Positions 28,009-36,691 of a stretch of 64,000 nt of DNA are shown in pieces. Each line of letters starts with the position of its first letter. The first letter of the stretch is position 1. Position numbers and translations under genes: made by a program. A model generated the notes under the pieces. The model saw only the letters and a list, made by a program, of their open reading frames with translations. It was not told the origin of the DNA and did no database searches. This stretch comes from Sphingopyxis sp. BSN-002 (GTDB lineage Bacteria; Pseudomonadota; Alphaproteobacteria; Sphingomonadales; Sphingomonadaceae), in NCBI RefSeq assembly GCF_022024275.1, contig NZ_CP091804.1, positions 434,001 to 498,000 on the forward strand. Direction: 5' to 3'.

Positions 28009-29025
28009 TCAGACCTTCACAATGCCACGTTCGAGGAGGCTGTGCGCCGTAGCGAGCACAGCCTCTTCGGGCGTGTGCATCGTCCAGCCGAGCGTTTTCA
28101 TCGCATGGCTGCTGTCGCCGCCGCGGACATTGCCGAGTTCGGCGACGAGCTGCTTGAGCTCGGGGCGGAACAGCGCGAAGATCTTGAGCACCCAGTCGGG
28201 CATCTTCTTCGTCGGCACCTTCTTCGCCTGATCGCCAAGGTTCGCGCGTAGGATATCCGCGACCTCGATCATCTTCAGGAACGGCCCCGAGCAGACATAA
28301 CGCTCGTCGCGGATCCCCGGCGCGGTCAGCGCGCGATAGTGGAGATCGGCGACGTCGCGCACGTCGATCGTCCCGAAACCGATGTCGGGACACATCGGCA
28401 CCTTGCCCTCCAGCAACTGCTTCACCACCTCGATCGACGTCGACAGATCGTCGCTGAGCAACGGCCCGAACACTGCAGCCGGATTGACCGACGCAAACTC
28501 GATCTCGGGCGCCTCGGCCTTTGCCCAGTCGCGCGCGGCGCGTTCGGCGACAGTCTTCGAGCGCGGATAGGGCATGACGGCCGGGTTATCGAGATTGCTC
28601 CAGTCGGCCTCGTTATAGAGGTCGCGCGCCTTGCCATGACCATAGGCGATCGCCGCCATCGACGAGGTCAGGACAAAGCGCTTCACGCCCGCCGTTTTCG
28701 CGAAACGCAGCGCGCGCAACGCGCCTTCGCGCGCCGGGATCACCAGATCGTCGGCATGTTTCGGCACGTCGAGCGGAAAGGGTGATGCGACATGCGCGAC
28801 ATGACTGCATCCCGCCATCGCCTCGGCCCAGCCCGCGTCATTTTCCAGATCGGCGGCGAAGAAATGCAGCTTGCTGTTGTCGACCTGCAGCCAGACGCGA
28901 ACTTCGTCCTCGCGCTTCAGGCTGCGCACCGTGGTGTTCACCGCCCAGCCGTTTGCGATCAGCTGCCGGATCAGGAAGCCCGCGATATAACCGCTGCCTC
29001 CGGTGACCAATACCGTACCCGTCAT
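28009..29025 (-). CDS. NAD-dependent epimerase/dihydroflavonol-reductase-like SDR
   Basis: A 338-residue extended SDR. The Rossmann motif is TGGSGYIAG (8-16), and the active-site set is a Tyr-x-x-x-Lys (YPRSK, about 152-156) with Ser before it (LTSSMAAI, SS). 'VRSLKREDEVRVWL' shows an Arg-Ser after strand 2, typical of NADPH-binding dihydroflavonol-reductase-like enzymes. Substrates of this group are mostly aldehydes, ketones or flavonols, and here unknown. It lies 60 nt upstream of gor in the same direction. Confidence 0.88.
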   Translation of the reverse strand: MTGTVLVTGGSGYIAGFLIRQLIANGWAVNTTVRSLKREDEVRVWLQVDNSKLHFFAADLENDAGWAEAMAGCSHVAHVASPFPLDVPKHADDLVIPAREGALRALRFAKTAGVKRFVLTSSMAAIAYGHGKARDLYNEADWSNLDNPAVMPYPRSKTVAERAARDWAKAEAPEIEFASVNPAAVFGPLLSDDLSTSIEVVKQLLEGKVPMCPDIGFGTIDVRDVADLHYRALTAPGIRDERYVCSGPFLKMIEVADILRANLGDQAKKVPTKKMPDWVLKIFALFRPELKQLVAELGNVRGGDSSHAMKTLGWTMHTPEEAVLATAHSLLERGIVKV

Positions 29026-29085
29026 GCGCCCCTCCCCTCCTGTTATGGATAAGAAGATAGCGCATGAAGGTTGCAGGCCGAAACC

Positions 29086-30432
29086 TTATTTCAGGAGGAC
29101 GAGTTCCTCGGCCATGCTCGGGTGCAGCGCGACCGTCGCGTCGAAATCGGCCTTGGTCAGCCCGGCCTTCACCGCGATCGCGGCCGCCTGCAGGATTTCG
29201 GGCGCGTCGGGGCCGATCATGTGCAGCCCGACCACCTGATCGGTCGCGGCATTGACGACCATCTTGTAGAGCGCACGCTCGTTACGGCCGGCGAGGACAT
29301 TCTTCATCGCGCGAAAATCGCTGGTGTAGATGCGCACCGATCCCAGCTTGTTGCGCGCTTCGGCCTCGGTCATCCCGACCGCGCCGATCGGCGGATGGCT
29401 GAACACCGCACTCGGGACGTTCTGGTAATCGACGACGGTAGGCTTGCCGCCGAACACGCTGTCGGCAAAGGCCTGACCTTCGCGGATCGCGACGGGGGTG
29501 AGCTGGATGCGGTTGGTGACATCACCGACGGCATAGATGCTCGGCACCGACGACTGGTTCGTCTCGTCGACCTTGATCGCACCCTGTTCGTCGAGTTCGA
29601 CGCCGACCTCTTCGAGGCCGATGCCCTTGGTGTTCGGCACGCGGCCCGTCGCCATCAGCACCGCGTCGACGATGAAGGGATCGCAATTTTCCAAATGGAC
29701 AGTCAGCGTGCCGTCGTCATTTTTCTCGATCGACCGGAACGGCACGTTGAACTTGAAATGGATGCCCTTGGTCATCGAGATTTGGAGCAGCCGGTCGCGG
29801 ATCTGCTCGTCATAGCCGCGCAGGATCGTGTCGCCGCGGTTGACGATCGTCACCTGGCTGCCGAATTCGTTGAAGATGCCCGCGAACTCGTTCGCGATAT
29901 AGCCGCCGCCGGCAATCATGATCCGCTTCGGCAGTGTTTCCAGATGAAAGACCTCGTTCGAGGTGATCGCATGTTCGCTGCCCGGAAAGTCGGGAACGTG
30001 CGGCCAGCCGCCGGTGGCGATCAGGATGCGCCCGGCGGTCAGCTCGGTCCCGTCGGCGAGGCGCACTTTCTGCGGTCCCACGATCGTCGCGCGCGTCCTG
30101 AAGACCGTGACCTTGTGGTTGTCGAGCGTCTGGCCATAGAGGCCTTCCAGCCGGTCGACCTCGGCCAGCACATTGTCGCGCAGCACATTCCAGTCGAAAC
30201 GGCACTCGGGCACATCCCAGCCAAACTTGCGCGCGTCATGGATATCCTCGGCGAAATGCGCGCCGTACACGAGCAGCTTCTTGGGCACGCAGCCGCGGAT
30301 CACGCAGGTGCCGCCGACCCGATACTCCTCGGCCACCGCGACGCGCGCGCCGTGCGAAGCCGCGATACGCGACGCGCGTACGCCCCCCGAACCCGCACCG
30401 ATGACGAAAAGATCGTAGTCGAACTCGCTCAT
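29086..30432 (-). CDS. gor: Glutathione-disulfide reductase
   Basis: A 448-residue flavoprotein that reduces GSSG with NADPH. FAD-binding GAGSGG is at 12-17, the redox disulfide is C43/C48 (GGTCVIRGCVPKK), and the C-terminal interface carries HPSMAEE (about 436-442) with the catalytic His and Glu. NADPH preference is suggested by the Arg-rich 'NRGDTILRGYDEQIRDRL'. The ATG at 30432 is preferred over an in-frame TTG at 30438. It is 92 nt downstream of pgi in the same direction and could be co-transcribed. Confidence 0.94.
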   Translation of the reverse strand: MSEFDYDLFVIGAGSGGVRASRIAASHGARVAVAEEYRVGGTCVIRGCVPKKLLVYGAHFAEDIHDARKFGWDVPECRFDWNVLRDNVLAEVDRLEGLYGQTLDNHKVTVFRTRATIVGPQKVRLADGTELTAGRILIATGGWPHVPDFPGSEHAITSNEVFHLETLPKRIMIAGGGYIANEFAGIFNEFGSQVTIVNRGDTILRGYDEQIRDRLLQISMTKGIHFKFNVPFRSIEKNDDGTLTVHLENCDPFIVDAVLMATGRVPNTKGIGLEEVGVELDEQGAIKVDETNQSSVPSIYAVGDVTNRIQLTPVAIREGQAFADSVFGGKPTVVDYQNVPSAVFSHPPIGAVGMTEAEARNKLGSVRIYTSDFRAMKNVLAGRNERALYKMVVNAATDQVVGLHMIGPDAPEILQAAAIAVKAGLTKADFDATVALHPSMAEELVLLK

Positions 30433-30524
30433 GAACAACCCTAGCTATGGACAGACCGCAATTCGCAGCGGCCGCCTATGTGGTTACGCCGCGGCGGCTT
30501 GCCAATCGAATTTTGCGTTTACGC

Positions 30525-32030
30525 TTATTCGCCGAGAGCCGCCTGCATCAGCGCCTGCGTCGCGGCGTCGAACTCGACCGTTCCTTCGGCAAGGCCCTTC
30601 GCCATTTCCTTGCCCAGCTCGACCCCGAACTGGTCGAACGGGTTGATGCCGAGCAGCACGGCATTGGCGAAGACGCGATGCTCGTAAAAGGCGATCAGCG
30701 CTCCCAGGCTGCGCGGCGTGACCTGGTCGAGCAGGATCGTCGTCGACGGGCGGTTGCCGGGATAGGCGCGCGCACCGTTTTCGCTGGCCCGTCCCGTCAT
30801 CAGCGCCGCGCCCTGCGCGATGCAGTTGGCCACGAGCGTCTCGTGATGCGCGTCGTCGAGCAGATGGTCGGGTTCGCGCGCGACGACGAACTCGACCGGG
30901 GTCAGGTGCGTGCCCTGATGAAGCAGCTGGAATACCGCATGCTGAGCATCGGTGCCGACGCCGCCCCAGGTGATCGGCGCGGTCTGTTGCGCCAGAGTTT
31001 TGCCCTCGAAAGTCACAGATTTGCCGTTCGATTCCATTTCGAGCTGCTGCAGGTAGGACGGCAGCAACCGCAACCGTTCGTCGTATGCAAATACCGCGCG
31101 CGTCTGGCAGCCTAGGCGGTTGGCATAGATCTGGTCGGCAAAGGCCGCGAGCAGGCAGATGTTGTCGGCGCCGTCGGCAAGGCGGAAATGGCGGTCGACC
31201 TCGGCGGCGCCTTCGAGCAGGTCAGCGAAGGCATCCCAACCGAGTGCAAGCGCAGCGGGGAAACCGATCGACGACCACAGCGAATAGCGCCCCCCGACGG
31301 TCTCGCTGAACGGCAGGATGCGCGTCTCGTCGATCCCCCACTCGATGGCGCGTTCGGGCATTGCAGTCAGCGCGATGAAACGGCCCACCGGATCGGCAAC
31401 GCCTCCGTCTTCAAGCCACTGCATGGCGGACGCGGCGTTGAGCAGCGTCTCGGTCGTCGTGAAAGTTTTCGATGCCACCGCAACCAGCGTGTAGGCAGGA
31501 TCGAATTTCGCAAAAGCCTCGTCGAGCGCGGCGCCGTCGACGTTCGATACAACAGCGACGTCATAGCGGCCGCTATGCCGTCCAAGCGCATCGACGAGCA
31601 GGTCGGGGCCGAGAGCCGATCCGCCGATGCCGATGTGCAGAAGGTGCCGGATTTCCCCGAACGCGCCCGCCTCGATCGCGTCGACCATCATGCGCATCCG
31701 CTGGTGCAGGGCCCGCGCGACATGGACGGATTCGGGGCTGCCCTCGCCGCGCTCGGCGCTATGTTCGGCGGCGCGGCCTTCGGTCGGGTTGGCGATGCCG
31801 CCCGCAAAGAGCGTCTTGCGCCGGCCAACAAAGTCCTGCGCCGCCGCGAGATCGTTCAGGATGGCGATCGAAGCTTCGTCGAGATGCGTCTTGGCGAAAT
31901 CGAAACGGATGTCGGCGACGTTGCGCACCAGCGCCTGCAGTCGCGCTTCGGGGTCCGCGGCGACCAGATCGGTCAGTTTGCGCGGCTGCCAGTCGGCAAG
32001 TGCCTGCCAGGCCTGATCGACGGTCGTCAT
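30525..32030 (-). CDS. pgi: Glucose-6-phosphate isomerase
   Basis: A 501-residue enzyme of the upper glycolysis/gluconeogenesis pathway. The phosphoglucose isomerase signatures are present: 'IGIGGSALGPDLLVDAL' near residue 130, 'VASKTFTTTET', 'GGRYSLWSSIGFPAAL', and 'LPSYLQQLEMESNGK' containing the Gln/Glu region of the active site, with the distal His/Lys in 'GINPFDQFGVELGKEMA'. It is divergent from lepB with 105 nt between, and about 90 nt upstream of gor on the minus strand. Confidence 0.95.
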   Translation of the reverse strand: MTTVDQAWQALADWQPRKLTDLVAADPEARLQALVRNVADIRFDFAKTHLDEASIAILNDLAAAQDFVGRRKTLFAGGIANPTEGRAAEHSAERGEGSPESVHVARALHQRMRMMVDAIEAGAFGEIRHLLHIGIGGSALGPDLLVDALGRHSGRYDVAVVSNVDGAALDEAFAKFDPAYTLVAVASKTFTTTETLLNAASAMQWLEDGGVADPVGRFIALTAMPERAIEWGIDETRILPFSETVGGRYSLWSSIGFPAALALGWDAFADLLEGAAEVDRHFRLADGADNICLLAAFADQIYANRLGCQTRAVFAYDERLRLLPSYLQQLEMESNGKSVTFEGKTLAQQTAPITWGGVGTDAQHAVFQLLHQGTHLTPVEFVVAREPDHLLDDAHHETLVANCIAQGAALMTGRASENGARAYPGNRPSTTILLDQVTPRSLGALIAFYEHRVFANAVLLGINPFDQFGVELGKEMAKGLAEGTVEFDAATQALMQAALGE

Positions 32031-32135
32031 CTCGCGAACTCCTTGTCTGTGGGCCCTCGCCTCTACCCCTGCGAACGGCGCCGCGCCAGCGTCATCCGCC
32101 GATATTTGCTTGACGTGCAGACCTATTCGTCGCCA

Positions 32136-33077
32136 ATGCGCGACATGACCGACGCCAGCATTACCGCCGATAATTCGCCCGCGACCGAACCCGGCCAGAC
32201 CACGCCCGAACCTGCGCCCCTCTCGGCCAAGGAAGAGGCGGTCGACACGATCCGCTTCCTCGCGCTGCTCGCGATCGCGGTGCTGGTCTTTCGCAGCTTC
32301 TTTCTGTCGCCCTTCAACATTCCGTCGGAATCGATGCAGCCGCGCCTGCTGATCGGCGACTATCTGCTCGTGAACAAGATGGCGTACGGCTATTCGAAGT
32401 ACAGCCTGCCATTCAGCGTGCCGCTGATCCCGGGCCGCATTTTCGCGCGCACGCCCGAGCGCGGCGACGTTGTCGTGTTCAAGGCGCCGCCGGTCAACGA
32501 CAACGACTATATCAAGCGCGTCATCGGCCTGCCCGGCGACACGATCCAGGTGAAGGACGGCATCGTCTGGTTGAACGGCAAGCCGCTGAAGCGCGAACCG
32601 ATGGCAGACTTCGTCATTCCCGTGACCGAGAATATGCTTGAAGCGGCACGCGAGGAGCTGCGCAAGAATGGCCTACCCGTTCCCAGTGACGATAACGAAC
32701 TGAATACCTGCTTTGACAAGATGTTCGAAGACCGGTCTTTCGACGGCGAGCGCCTTTGCCGCTACAAGCGCTTCCGGGAAACGCTGCCGAGCGGCAAGAG
32801 CTACGAGATTCTCGACATCACAACGATATCCCAGGACAATACCGATCCGGTCACGGTGCCTGCAGGTCACCTGTTCCTGATGGGCGACAACCGCGACCGC
32901 AGCGCCGACAGCCGTTTCCCGGCGATCGAAAACCAGGGCATCGGCCTCGTCCCGGAAGAAAATCTTGTCGGCCACGCCATGGTTTCGATGTTTTCGACCG
33001 ACGGCTCGGCAAGCTGGATCAACCCGATCAGCTGGTTCACGGCGGCGCGGTGGAGCCGCATCGGGGACGGCTTTTGA
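32136..33077 (+). CDS. lepB: Signal peptidase I
   Basis: A 313-residue inner-membrane serine protease that cleaves signal peptides. After a Pro-rich cytoplasmic stretch a single membrane segment (about 39-58) leads to the catalytic Ser66 (NIPSESMQP) and Lys127 ([11 protein letters not shown]), followed by '[14 protein letters not shown]' (box E). A second ATG at 32145 would give 310 residues; neither has a clear ribosome site, so the start is uncertain by three codons. The lepB-rnc-era order is the usual arrangement, here without recO after era. An insertion with two Cys ([16 protein letters not shown]) lies near residue 190-210. Confidence 0.94.
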   Translation: MRDMTDASITADNSPATEPGQTTPEPAPLSAKEEAVDTIRFLALLAIAVLVFRSFFLSPFNIPSESMQPRLLIGDYLLVNKMAYGYSKYSLPFSVPLIPGRIFARTPERGDVVVFKAPPVNDNDYIKRVIGLPGDTIQVKDGIVWLNGKPLKREPMADFVIPVTENMLEAAREELRKNGLPVPSDDNELNTCFDKMFEDRSFDGERLCRYKRFRETLPSGKSYEILDITTISQDNTDPVTVPAGHLFLMGDNRDRSADSRFPAIENQGIGLVPEENLVGHAMVSMFSTDGSASWINPISWFTAARWSRIGDGF

Positions 33078-33757
33078 ACGACCGCGTTTCCGCGGAGACG
33101 ATCGCAGCCATCACCGGCGCCGTACCCCGCGACCTTGGCCTCTATCATGAGGCGTTGACGCATGGCAGCAGCGGCGCGGGCGACTATCAGCGGCTCGAGT
33201 TTCTCGGCGACCGCGTGCTCGGTCTCGTCATCGCGTCCGAACTGTTCCGCCGCTTTCCGAAGGCAGCCGAAGGCGAGCTGTCGTCGCGCCTGCATGCCCT
33301 TGCCTCGGGTGAGACCTGCGCGCGGATCGCGCAAGGCATCGACCTCAACGCGCATGTCCGGTTCGGCAGCCAGGCGATCGGCGACGGCGGCCGGCACAGC
33401 GACAATATCGCCGCCGACGTGCTCGAGGCGCTGATCGGCGCGCTCTGGCTAGACCTCGGCGAAGAGGCCGCGCGTGCGTTCATCGTCGCCAAGTGGGGCG
33501 CGATGATAGAGGGCCAGGTCGCCGCACCGAAGCACCCAAAGGCCGCGCTTCAGGAATGGGCGCTTGCCCGCAAGCGCAAACCGCCTGAATATCGCCTCGT
33601 TCGCCGTGAGGGCCCCGACCATGCACCGCGCTTTCTTGTCGCGGTCGCGGTCGGCAAGCTCGCGGAGGCCGAGGGCGAAGGCGCCTCGAAGCAAGCCGCA
33701 GAAAAGGCGGCGGCGGCGGCGCTGCTCGAACGACTGATACAGGATGAAATGAAATGA
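33074..33757 (+). CDS. rnc: Ribonuclease III
   Basis: A 227-residue dsRNA endonuclease processing rRNA precursors and mRNA. The catalytic signature is '[12 protein letters not shown]' (about 39-50) and the second acidic site is '[14 protein letters not shown]'; a dsRNA-binding domain follows (about 155-225). The gene starts with TTG at 33074, overlapping the lepB stop by 4 bp (TTGA); no better in-frame ATG lies before the conserved N-terminus. Translation is therefore coupled to lepB, and era starts inside the rnc stop. Confidence 0.93.
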   Translation: MNDRVSAETIAAITGAVPRDLGLYHEALTHGSSGAGDYQRLEFLGDRVLGLVIASELFRRFPKAAEGELSSRLHALASGETCARIAQGIDLNAHVRFGSQAIGDGGRHSDNIAADVLEALIGALWLDLGEEAARAFIVAKWGAMIEGQVAAPKHPKAALQEWALARKRKPPEYRLVRREGPDHAPRFLVAVAVGKLAEAEGEGASKQAAEKAAAAALLERLIQDEMK

Positions 33758-34647
33758 CCCAGCGCTGCGGTTTCGTGGCCGTGGTCGGCGCGCCGAATGC
33801 CGGCAAATCGACCCTCGTCAACGCGCTCGTCGGCCAGAAGGTCGCGATCGTCAGTCCGAAGGCGCAGACGACACGCACCCGCCTGATGGGCGTCGCGATG
33901 GACGGCGATACGCAGATCGTGCTGATCGACACCCCGGGCATCTTCGCGCCCACCCGCCGCCTCGACCGCGCAATGGTTGCGGCGGCGTGGAGCAGCCTCG
34001 AGGAGGCCGAGGCGATCCTCGTCATGGTCGATGCCGCCGCCAAGCTGACAGGCCGCGTCGAGCGCGTCCTCGAAGGAATCGCCAACCGCCCCGAGAAGAA
34101 ATATCTGATCCTGAACAAGGTCGACCTGACCAAGAAGGACAAGCTGCTGACGATCGCGACCGAGCTCAATGCGAAGGTCACGTTCGACGAGACCTATTTC
34201 ATCTCGGCGAGCAGCGGCGACGGGGTCGCAGAGCTCAAGGCCAATCTCGCCGCGCTGATGCCCGAAGGGCCGTGGCATTTCCCCGAGGACGAGGTCAGCG
34301 ACGCGCCCGAACGCATGCTTGCGGCCGAAATCACGCGCGAACAGCTCTATCGCCAGCTCCACGAGGAACTGCCCTATCAGTCGACGGTCGAGACCGAGCT
34401 GTTCAAGACCCGCCCCGACGGCAGCGCCGAAATCCACCAGCAGATCTTCGTCGCGCGCGACACCCAGCGCGCGATCGTGCTCGGCAAGGGCGGCGCGCGC
34501 ATCAAGGAAATCGGCGCACGCGCCCGCGCCGAACTCACCGAGCTGATGGGCCGCAAGGTTCATCTGTTCCTGCACGTCAAGGTCAAGGAAGACTGGGACG
34601 AAGACCGCGGGGTCTATCGCGACATGGGGCTCGACTGGGTCGATTGA
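33754..34647 (+). CDS. era: GTPase Era
   Basis: A 297-residue GTPase that assists 16S rRNA maturation and 30S assembly. The G-domain has GAPNAGKST (12-20), DTPG and NKVD; the C-terminal KH domain carries '[19 protein letters not shown]' (GxxG loop, about 240-255). It starts with an ATGA overlap of the rnc stop. Nine bases downstream a small membrane-protein gene begins; recO, often next, is absent. Confidence 0.95.
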   Translation: MTQRCGFVAVVGAPNAGKSTLVNALVGQKVAIVSPKAQTTRTRLMGVAMDGDTQIVLIDTPGIFAPTRRLDRAMVAAAWSSLEEAEAILVMVDAAAKLTGRVERVLEGIANRPEKKYLILNKVDLTKKDKLLTIATELNAKVTFDETYFISASSGDGVAELKANLAALMPEGPWHFPEDEVSDAPERMLAAEITREQLYRQLHEELPYQSTVETELFKTRPDGSAEIHQQIFVARDTQRAIVLGKGGARIKEIGARARAELTELMGRKVHLFLHVKVKEDWDEDRGVYRDMGLDWVD

Positions 34648-34656
34648 GGGGGAGAA

Positions 34657-35097
34657 ATGGGACGTCCGGTATCGATCATCAACTTCGAGCGTAGCTTCTG
34701 GGCTTCTATCCTGATTGGTGTCGTCAGCACCGTCTTGCAATGGAGCATGATGAGAGAGTTGGTCGAAAAAGATCCCGTCCTGTCGCAGTCGGCCGACGCC
34801 GCCGTGATCGGAATCGGCTTTGCCGTTGCACTCTCTTTCGCTTTCGGCGGATTGCTTTGGTATCTGATCTCGCGCCGGGCAAGCAACGTCGCGAAATGGA
34901 TTTATGTCGTGCTCATGGGATTCGGCATCGTGTCGTCCTTCACCACCATGAACGACCCATTGTCGCCGAAAGGTCTCGCATTCGCGCTATCACTTGCCGG
35001 TGCCGGGCTGACGGCGCTTTCGATCTACTTTCTGTTTCGTAAGGATGCCCGCGCTTGGTTCGCGGGCAAGAATGTGGATCCACGGATCTTCGAGTGA
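34657..35097 (+). CDS. Four-helix membrane protein of unknown function after era
   Basis: A 146-residue protein with about four membrane helices (near 14-30, 47-70, 78-95 and 108-127) and a charged C-terminus. No motif is recognised. It has a GGGGAGAA ribosome site before the ATG and lies 9 nt after era, so it is likely transcribed with the lepB-rnc-era operon. Its base composition is lower in GC than its neighbours. It converges with the lipase-like gene with 4 nt between stops. Confidence 0.75.
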   Translation: MGRPVSIINFERSFWASILIGVVSTVLQWSMMRELVEKDPVLSQSADAAVIGIGFAVALSFAFGGLLWYLISRRASNVAKWIYVVLMGFGIVSSFTTMNDPLSPKGLAFALSLAGAGLTALSIYFLFRKDARAWFAGKNVDPRIFE

Positions 35098-35101
35098 GGA
35101 T

Positions 35102-36223
35102 CTAAATCCGCCGGCAATCGTTCGGCGGCGCATTCCCGTCGAAGCGCGCGGTGATCCAGCCGATCGTTTCCTGCGCGCTGTCCTTTGCGCTGGCGCCGTG
35201 ATCGCCGGTGAGGTCGATCCAGCGGGTCGGCGTCCCGCGCTTGCAGACCGCTTTCGCGAACTTGCGCGTCACGGCGGCGGCGACGATCGTGTCCTTGCTA
35301 CTCTGCGCGATCAGCAGCGGCCCCGGAACGCGCGCGGGATCGACGCTGTTGGCCCGCTCGAACGACGCAAAGGGCTCGATCTTCGCGATGTCCTTGTTCT
35401 TCGTCGCGCGGGCGACAGTAAGGATACCGAGGATGGTGCCCAGCTTCGGCTTCTTGTTGAAGCTGACGCAATTATTCTCGGACAACCGGCGAATGATGCC
35501 CTGGTTGGTACGGTTTGCGATCGGATCGAGCGAAAATCCGTAGAGCGTCGACCAGCTATGAAGCGCAAAGGACAGGAGCAGCGCGCGCGCATTCTTGTCG
35601 CTTCCCTGGGCCAGGTTGGCAGCGAGATCGGTCGGAGGCGCCGCTGCGGCGGTGGCGACGAGCGTCAGGTCGGGCGCATGGCTGCGCGCCGAAATCGCGG
35701 TCCACAGCGCGGCGTGACCGCCCTGCGATTCACCCCAGACGGCAAAGCTGCTTCCAGCGGCTGCCCCCGGAATCTCACGCGTCGCCCGTACCGCGTCGAG
35801 CACCGCATTCGCGGTGTCGGCTCCGACGAGAAACGGATGCATGGTCGGGCTGCCCAGGCCGATATAATCGGGCGCGACCACGACATAGCCGCTGCGCACC
35901 GCATCCATCCCGGCGCTATAGTCAAAGAAGTTCGGGCTCAGCGACGGCGCACACTTTTCCGCGACACCCCACGCGCCATGTGTCCACGCAATGACGCGGC
36001 GCGGACGCGGCGGGATCGCCTCCATTGGCGCCGCAACGATACCGGTGACCGCAAGGCGCTGCCCATTCCCGTTGGTCGTCCAATATTGTACGCGCCAAGC
36101 CTGGACGCCGGGCGGCGCATCCTGCATCGGCTGCGCCGAAATCAGGTATCGCGGCGGCTGAGCGGAAGCGGGGGTCGCGACAATGGCGAGGAACGTGAGT
36201 ACGGCGGCAAACAAGCGGCGCAT
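35102..36223 (-). CDS. Secreted lipase-like alpha/beta hydrolase
   Basis: A 373-residue exported hydrolase of the secretory-lipase (LIP) type. A signal peptide (1-22, ending TPASAQ) is followed by an alpha/beta-hydrolase domain with the nucleophile elbow GESQG (in VWGESQGGHAALW) and 'AWTHGAWG' as oxyanion loop. The Asp and His of the triad are expected in 'IAQSSKDTIV' and 'TGDHGAS' near the end. Such enzymes split triglycerides or esters outside the cell. The ATG at 36223 has GGGAGG upstream; the open frame extends to 36439. Neighbouring gene 36289-36666 encodes another exported protein, not obviously related. Confidence 0.85.
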   Translation of the reverse strand: MRRLFAAVLTFLAIVATPASAQPPRYLISAQPMQDAPPGVQAWRVQYWTTNGNGQRLAVTGIVAAPMEAIPPRPRRVIAWTHGAWGVAEKCAPSLSPNFFDYSAGMDAVRSGYVVVAPDYIGLGSPTMHPFLVGADTANAVLDAVRATREIPGAAAGSSFAVWGESQGGHAALWTAISARSHAPDLTLVATAAAAPPTDLAANLAQGSDKNARALLLSFALHSWSTLYGFSLDPIANRTNQGIIRRLSENNCVSFNKKPKLGTILGILTVARATKNKDIAKIEPFASFERANSVDPARVPGPLLIAQSSKDTIVAAAVTRKFAKAVCKRGTPTRWIDLTGDHGASAKDSAQETIGWITARFDGNAPPNDCRRI

Positions 36224-36288
36224 CGAAATACCTCCCGATGCGCCCAGGCTAACATGGACGCGTCCAAAGGAAAATCGCTTTGCTGCGG

Positions 36289-36666
36289 CTATTGTCCGGC
36301 GCCGGCGGCCTTCCAGTTGTCGCGGTTGCACGACGGCGGGACATCCTTGACCGAATAGGATTGCAGCCGATCGGTCCGGCAGGTGACCGCTGGCAATGCA
36401 TAGGTGGCATAGCTTGGTGGCGCCTTCGGCAGGCTGCATTTATTGTCGCGCATCATGGCCAGCAGCATCTGGGCGCGCAGGAGAGCATTGGTCTCGCGCT
36501 GCTCGCGCAGCGTCGCCCGCGGCGCGCTGTTGTCTGCAACCCCCTCGGCATAGTCGGCGGCAAGGTCCATTTCGATGCCGCGCCACTGACGCGCAAGCAC
36601 CCTGCAGCTGTCCTCCGCACCGACGGCCGGCGCCGCCTGCAACAGCATCAAAACCGGAAACAACAT
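36289..36666 (-). CDS. Small exported protein of unknown function
   Basis: A 125-residue protein with a short signal peptide ending about residue 17 (AAPAVGA) and a mature domain with four cysteines (SCRVLARQW, NKCSLP, VTCRTD, SCNRDN), probably two disulfides. The ATG at 36666 follows GGGGAGG. No family recognised. It lies 65 nt upstream of the lipase-like gene, in the same direction; topA lies on the other side. Confidence 0.72.
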   Translation of the reverse strand: MLFPVLMLLQAAPAVGAEDSCRVLARQWRGIEMDLAADYAEGVADNSAPRATLREQRETNALLRAQMLLAMMRDNKCSLPKAPPSYATYALPAVTCRTDRLQSYSVKDVPPSCNRDNWKAAGAGQ

Positions 36667-36691
36667 CTCGATCCTCCCCCCGAAATTGCTC

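Noticed and set aside
30433..30524. GC-rich possible stem between pgi and gor
   Set aside because: The pairing GGCCGCC/GGCGGC is interrupted and lacks a T run, so I do not call a terminator.
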